This document shows, in pieces, positions 60,501 to 64,000 of a stretch of DNA of 64,000 bases. The position numbers were made by a program, and so were the translations under genes. Location: contig JBHJHD010000019.1 of assembly GCA_050331115.1 (NCBI GenBank), positions 62,001-126,000 on the forward strand, written 5' to 3'. Source of the stretch: JBCCAG01 sp050331115. GTDB lineage: Bacteria; Cyanobacteriota; Cyanobacteriia; CAKZMO01. How positions within the stretch are numbered: position 1 is the first letter of the stretch; each line of letters opens with the position of its first letter. The notes under the pieces were generated by a model that saw nothing but the letters and a program-made list of their open reading frames with translations, did no database searches and had not been told where the DNA came from.

Positions 60501-62489
60501 ATGGGAAAAGTTATTGGAATTGACCTAGGCACTACAAATAGCTGCGTTTCTGTCCTAGAGGGAGGCCAGCCCATCGTCATTCCTAACTCGGAGGGAGGAC
60601 GTACAACGCCGAGCATCGTTGGCTTTGGTAAGGCAGGCGATCGCTTGGTCGGGCAGCTGGCTAAGCGCCAGGCGGTGACCAATGCTGAAAACACCATCTT
60701 CAGCATCAAGCGGTTTATCGGTCGACGCTGGGACGATACCCAGCAGGAGCGGGAGCGCGTTCCCTACTCCTGTACTAAAGGTCGGGACAACACCGTCAAC
60801 GTACAGATTCGCGATCGCACCTACACCGCTCAGGAGGTGTCGGCCATGATCCTGCAAAAGCTTAAGGACGACGCAGAGGCCTACCTCGGAGAAGAGGTGA
60901 CCCAAGCGGTGATTACGGTACCCGCCTACTTTACCGATGCGCAGCGGCAGGCGACCAAAGACGCCGGCACCATTTCTGGCCTAGAGGTGATGCGCATCAT
61001 CAACGAGCCTACGGCGGCGGCGCTGTCCTACGGCCTCGATAAGCAGGACCAAGACCAGGTCGTTCTAGTCTTTGACCTTGGGGGCGGCACCTTCGACGTC
61101 TCGCTGCTGCAGCTGGGCGACGGCGTATTTGAGGTGAAGGCCACGGCGGGCAACAACCACCTGGGGGGTGACGACTTCGACAACGCCCTGGTCCGCTGGA
61201 TGATCGATGCCTTTAAAGAAGAGCAGGGCATCGATCTATCGACTGACAGCATGGCCCTGCAGCGGCTTCGAGAGGCGGGTGAGAAAGCTAAGGTCGAGCT
61301 TTCGAGTATGGTGGCTACCTCGATCAACTTGCCCTTCATCTCGGCAGATGAGACGGGGCCAAAGCACCTTGAGATGGACCTCACGCGGGCCAAGTTCGAG
61401 GAGCTGGTGGCCGATTTGGTGAGCGCTACCATTGAGCCGGTGATGCAGGCCCTCAAAGACGCCGATTTAGAGGCTGGCGACGTCGATCGCATCCTGCTTG
61501 TGGGGGGCTCAACCCGCATTCCGGCGGTTCAGCGGGCCATCAGCGAGCATTTCGATGGCAAGACGCCAGACAAATCCGTCAACCCGGACGAGGCGGTTGC
61601 CCTAGGGGCGGCTATTCAAGGCGGCGTGCTGGGCGGCGAGGTGAAGGACCTGCTGCTGCTAGACGTCACTCCCCTTTCCCTAGGAATCGAAACTTTAGGA
61701 GAAGTATTTACTAAGATTATCGAGCGCAACACCACCATTCCCACGAGCAAAACCCAGGCCTTCTCAACGGCAACGGACGGGCAAACCTCAGTCGAGATTC
61801 ACGTCCTTCAGGGTGAGCGGGCGATGGCAAAGGACAATAAGAGCTTGGGCAAGTTTCAGCTTACGGGGATTCCCCCCGCGCCTCGAGGAATTCCGCAAAT
61901 TGAAGTCTCGTTTGAGATTGACGCCAACGGCATTCTCCAGGTCGGGGCCCGCGACAAGGGCACCGGGCGGGAGCAGAGCGTCCGGATCACCAACACGGGC
62001 GGGCTAACGCAGTCCGAAATTGAGCGGATGCGCCAGGAGGCTGAGGTCTACCGTGAGGAAGACGAGGAGCGGCGGCAGTGGACAGAAACTGAGAACAGCA
62101 TCCACACTAACCTGTTCAGAACTTACGAAGAGACGATGCGCGACAACGCTGAGCATATCTCCGAAGACCTCAAGACTCGCGCCAGTGAGCAGATTGCCGA
62201 CCTTAGAGAAGCCCTCGCTAAGCGCGCGATTGGTGTAGACGAGCTGACGCGAAAGGCTGAGGAGCTGCAGCAGCTGCTGCTCGCGATTGGTACAGAGGTC
62301 TACCGACAGGCGAATCGCATGGATGAGCCAGAGGACATTATCGACATGACCAATACTGTGGATGACTCAGACGCCACGGAGATTGCCGAACCGGTCAACG
62401 GTCAGTCAAACTCGCTCTTGGACGATGAAGAATACAGCTTTGACGACGAAGATGAGACCGTTGCAGCGGACTACGAGCCGATCGACTAG
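60501..62489 (+). CDS. dnaK: Chaperone DnaK (Hsp70)
   Basis: The 662-residue Hsp70 has the ATPase motifs GIDLGTTNSCVSVLEGG, VFDLGGGTFDVSLL and VGGSTRIPAVQ, the linker region DLLLLDVTPLSLGIET and a substrate-binding domain. The acidic tail (about 600-662) lacks the bacterial consensus end, as is usual for cyanobacterial DnaK paralogues. With grpE and dnaJ next to it, it is likely the DnaK2-type general chaperone; paralogues are expected elsewhere in the genome. Confidence 0.97.
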   Translation: MGKVIGIDLGTTNSCVSVLEGGQPIVIPNSEGGRTTPSIVGFGKAGDRLVGQLAKRQAVTNAENTIFSIKRFIGRRWDDTQQERERVPYSCTKGRDNTVNVQIRDRTYTAQEVSAMILQKLKDDAEAYLGEEVTQAVITVPAYFTDAQRQATKDAGTISGLEVMRIINEPTAAALSYGLDKQDQDQVVLVFDLGGGTFDVSLLQLGDGVFEVKATAGNNHLGGDDFDNALVRWMIDAFKEEQGIDLSTDSMALQRLREAGEKAKVELSSMVATSINLPFISADETGPKHLEMDLTRAKFEELVADLVSATIEPVMQALKDADLEAGDVDRILLVGGSTRIPAVQRAISEHFDGKTPDKSVNPDEAVALGAAIQGGVLGGEVKDLLLLDVTPLSLGIETLGEVFTKIIERNTTIPTSKTQAFSTATDGQTSVEIHVLQGERAMAKDNKSLGKFQLTGIPPAPRGIPQIEVSFEIDANGILQVGARDKGTGREQSVRITNTGGLTQSEIERMRQEAEVYREEDEERRQWTETENSIHTNLFRTYEETMRDNAEHISEDLKTRASEQIADLREALAKRAIGVDELTRKAEELQQLLLAIGTEVYRQANRMDEPEDIIDMTNTVDDSDATEIAEPVNGQSNSLLDDEEYSFDDEDETVAADYEPID

Positions 62490-62580
62490 CGAGATAAGGT
62501 ATACATTAGGTAGGGACCGATGTCAGCAGTGGTCCCGCTTGCATCAATTTGCGAATTCAACTTCTTCGGTATAGCGTTCT

Positions 62581-63720
62581 ATGGCTGGTGATTATTACGA
62601 TACTCTCGGCATCTCTCGTGATGCAGACAAAGATGAGGTCAAGCGAGCGTATCGCCGTCTTGCCCGTCAATATCACCCCGACGTCAATAAGGAGAGTGGA
62701 TCTGAGGAACGCTTTAAGGAAATCAACCGAGCCTATGAGGTTCTGTCAGAGCCGGAAATGCGGGCGCGCTATGACCAGTTTGGAGAAGCGGGCGTCAGCG
62801 CGAGCGCGGGCGCGGGCGCGCAGGACTTTGGAGACTTTAGCGGATTTGCCGCCGATATTTTTGAGAGCTTCTTTGGCGGGTTTTCGGGAGCGGCCGGCCA
62901 GGCCGGCGGGCGGCGGCGAAGCGGACCCATCCGGGGTGAAGATATTCACCACAATTTGAGGCTCGACTTTCGCGAGGCGGTCTTTGGCGGCCACAAGGAA
63001 ATTCGCGTCAACCATTTAGAGACCTGCGGCACCTGCAGCGGCAGCGGCGCGAAACCGGGCACCCAGCCGCGCGTTTGTGCGACCTGCAGCGGCGCGGGCC
63101 GGGTACGCCGGGAAGCGCCGACGCCGTTCGGTCGATTTACGCAGGTTTCGGCTTGCCCCACCTGCGGCGGCAACGGTCAGGTCATCGAAGATAAGTGCGG
63201 CACCTGCGGCGGCAGCGGGCAAAAGAAGGAATCTAAGCAGCTTAAGATTACCGTCCCGGCGGGCGTCAACAACGGCATGCGTCTGCGCGTGTCTGGGGAA
63301 GGGGACGCCGGGGAGAAAGGTGGCCCTCCGGGAGACCTCTACGTCCATCTCTCTGTGGAAGAGGACGCAGAATTTACCCGGGACGGCATCACGATCTTCT
63401 CAGAGATTACCGTCAGCTATCTGCAGGCCATTCTAGGCTGCCGCTACAAGGTTGATACGGTAGACGGCGAACCGGAAGAGATCACGATCGCCGCCGGCAC
63501 CCAGCCCGACACGGTAATTACCCTGGAGAATAAGGGTGTACCGCGCTTAGGGAACCCCGTTAGCCGAGGGGATCATCGGGTTACGGTCCATATTGATATT
63601 CCCACCAAGCTCACCTCAGAGGAGCGCGAGCTGCTGGAGAAGCTCGCCGAAATTAGCGGCAATCGCGCTAGCAAGGGCGCTGGGCTAGAGGGATTCTTGG
63701 GGGGGCTGTTTCGAGGATGA
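62581..63720 (+). CDS. dnaJ: Chaperone DnaJ (Hsp40 type I)
   Basis: DnaJ delivers substrates to DnaK and stimulates its ATPase. It has the J domain with HPD (YHPDVN), a Gly/Ala-rich linker (partly GASASAGAGA, encoded by GC repeats), four zinc-finger repeats (CGTCSGSG, CATCSGAG, CPTCGGNG, CGTCGGSG) and C-terminal substrate domains. At 379 residues it is full length. It follows dnaK by about 90 bp and overlaps the next gene by 4 bp. Confidence 0.97.
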   Translation: MAGDYYDTLGISRDADKDEVKRAYRRLARQYHPDVNKESGSEERFKEINRAYEVLSEPEMRARYDQFGEAGVSASAGAGAQDFGDFSGFAADIFESFFGGFSGAAGQAGGRRRSGPIRGEDIHHNLRLDFREAVFGGHKEIRVNHLETCGTCSGSGAKPGTQPRVCATCSGAGRVRREAPTPFGRFTQVSACPTCGGNGQVIEDKCGTCGGSGQKKESKQLKITVPAGVNNGMRLRVSGEGDAGEKGGPPGDLYVHLSVEEDAEFTRDGITIFSEITVSYLQAILGCRYKVDTVDGEPEEITIAAGTQPDTVITLENKGVPRLGNPVSRGDHRVTVHIDIPTKLTSEERELLEKLAEISGNRASKGAGLEGFLGGLFRG

Positions 63721-63962
63721 CATCCACCGCAGCATCCCCCGATAAGCAGCTCGATCTGCGCGGCACGCCCTGCCCCATAAACTTCATTCGCACCAAGCTC
63801 TGCCTAGAAAAGATGGCCCCCGGCAGCGTTCTGGAGGTATGGCTAGACGGCGGGGAACCGATTGAGCAGGTGCCCTCTAGCCTGCCCATGGAGGGATACA
63901 CCGTCGAGAGCATTGACGATCGCGCCGCGTTTTTTGCCCTGCAAGTGCGCTGTCCAAGCTAA
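63717..63962 (+). CDS. TusA-like sulfur carrier protein
   Basis: This 81-residue SirA/TusA/YeeD-type protein has the conserved N-terminal Cys in LRGTPCPINFIRTKL. TusA proteins relay sulfur as a persulfide for tRNA thiolation and cofactor synthesis. Here the usual CPxP is CPIN. The start overlaps the dnaJ stop (ATGA), so it is translationally coupled to dnaJ, which suggests a link to the chaperone cluster. Confidence 0.88.
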   Translation: MTSTAASPDKQLDLRGTPCPINFIRTKLCLEKMAPGSVLEVWLDGGEPIEQVPSSLPMEGYTVESIDDRAAFFALQVRCPS

Positions 63963-63964
63963 CG

Positions 63965-64000
63965 ATGGGCGACTCGCGGGCGGCAGGGGCATCTGAGGCT
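63965..64000 (+). CDS. Start of next gene, cut by the window edge
   Basis: An ATG at 63965 opens a frame (MGDSRAAGASEA) that runs off the end. Two bases separate it from the TusA-like stop codon, so it likely continues the operon. In cyanobacteria dnaJ and the TusA-like gene are often followed by the ribosome GTPase gene rsgA, but twelve codons are too few to say. Confidence 0.35.
   Translation, partial: MGDSRAAGASEA

Overview
The window is cyanobacterial chromosome. Evidence for this is the very frequent octamer GCGATCGC (HIP1) in genes and spacers, together with cyanobacterial marker genes: ndhH, thf1/psb29, a light-dependent protochlorophyllide reductase, aerobic hemF, a PilB/PilT/PilC pilus set, a Tll0287-like protein and many receiver/GAF/PAS histidine kinases. 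The DNA is GC-rich and mostly tightly packed. No rRNA, tRNA, CRISPR array, phage or intact insertion sequence was seen. The only mobile-element trace is a decayed IS5-like transposase scrap near 40.5 kb. The sequence does not allow a genus to be named.

Layout. 0-7 kb holds a branched-chain amino-acid-type binding lipoprotein, a reverse-strand cluster of two hybrid histidine kinases and an Rcp1-like regulator, and a NarL-type regulator paired with an RluA-type pseudouridine synthase. 8-15 kb is housekeeping and photosynthesis (ndhH, rsmH, cysC, thf1, a STAS protein, hemF, a glutamine amidotransferase). 15-20 kb is a reverse-strand run with a complete ECF biotin transporter (bioM, bioN, bioY) followed by an acyl-CoA ligase and a thiolase-like protein, the same gene neighbourhood as Bacillus subtilis yhfU-yhfT-yhfS. 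A type II NADH dehydrogenase follows.

22-32 kb is the most unusual part. A ResC/CcsA-like and a ResB-like cytochrome c maturation pair diverges from a forward run. That run encodes a tandem globin with a C-terminal membrane anchor, a pentaheme and a hexaheme cytochrome c (overlapping genes), a monoheme Tll0287-like lipoprotein, a membrane protein with two His pairs spaced for two b hemes, a 44-residue small ORF, a membrane-anchored TxlA/HCF164-like thioredoxin, a small hydrophobic protein and a ChaN-like haem-binding lipoprotein. Together they look like one electron-transfer module that carries its own haem-attachment machinery. I know of no described system with this composition.

32-59 kb is mixed metabolism: queA, LD-carboxypeptidase, por, glgX, an oxidoreductase, an atypical subtilase, an oligopeptide-type binding protein, larB with a betaine-type permease, a Rieske lipoprotein, pirin/LysR, a methyltransferase, a GHL10 hydrolase, mutY and pilC-pilT-pilB. 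59-64 kb is the chaperone cluster grpE, dnaK, dnaJ plus a TusA-like protein, with the next gene just starting at the edge.

A second theme runs through the whole window. Short direct tandem duplications, most often with a period of exactly 15 bp, recur in spacers, at gene ends and inside genes.
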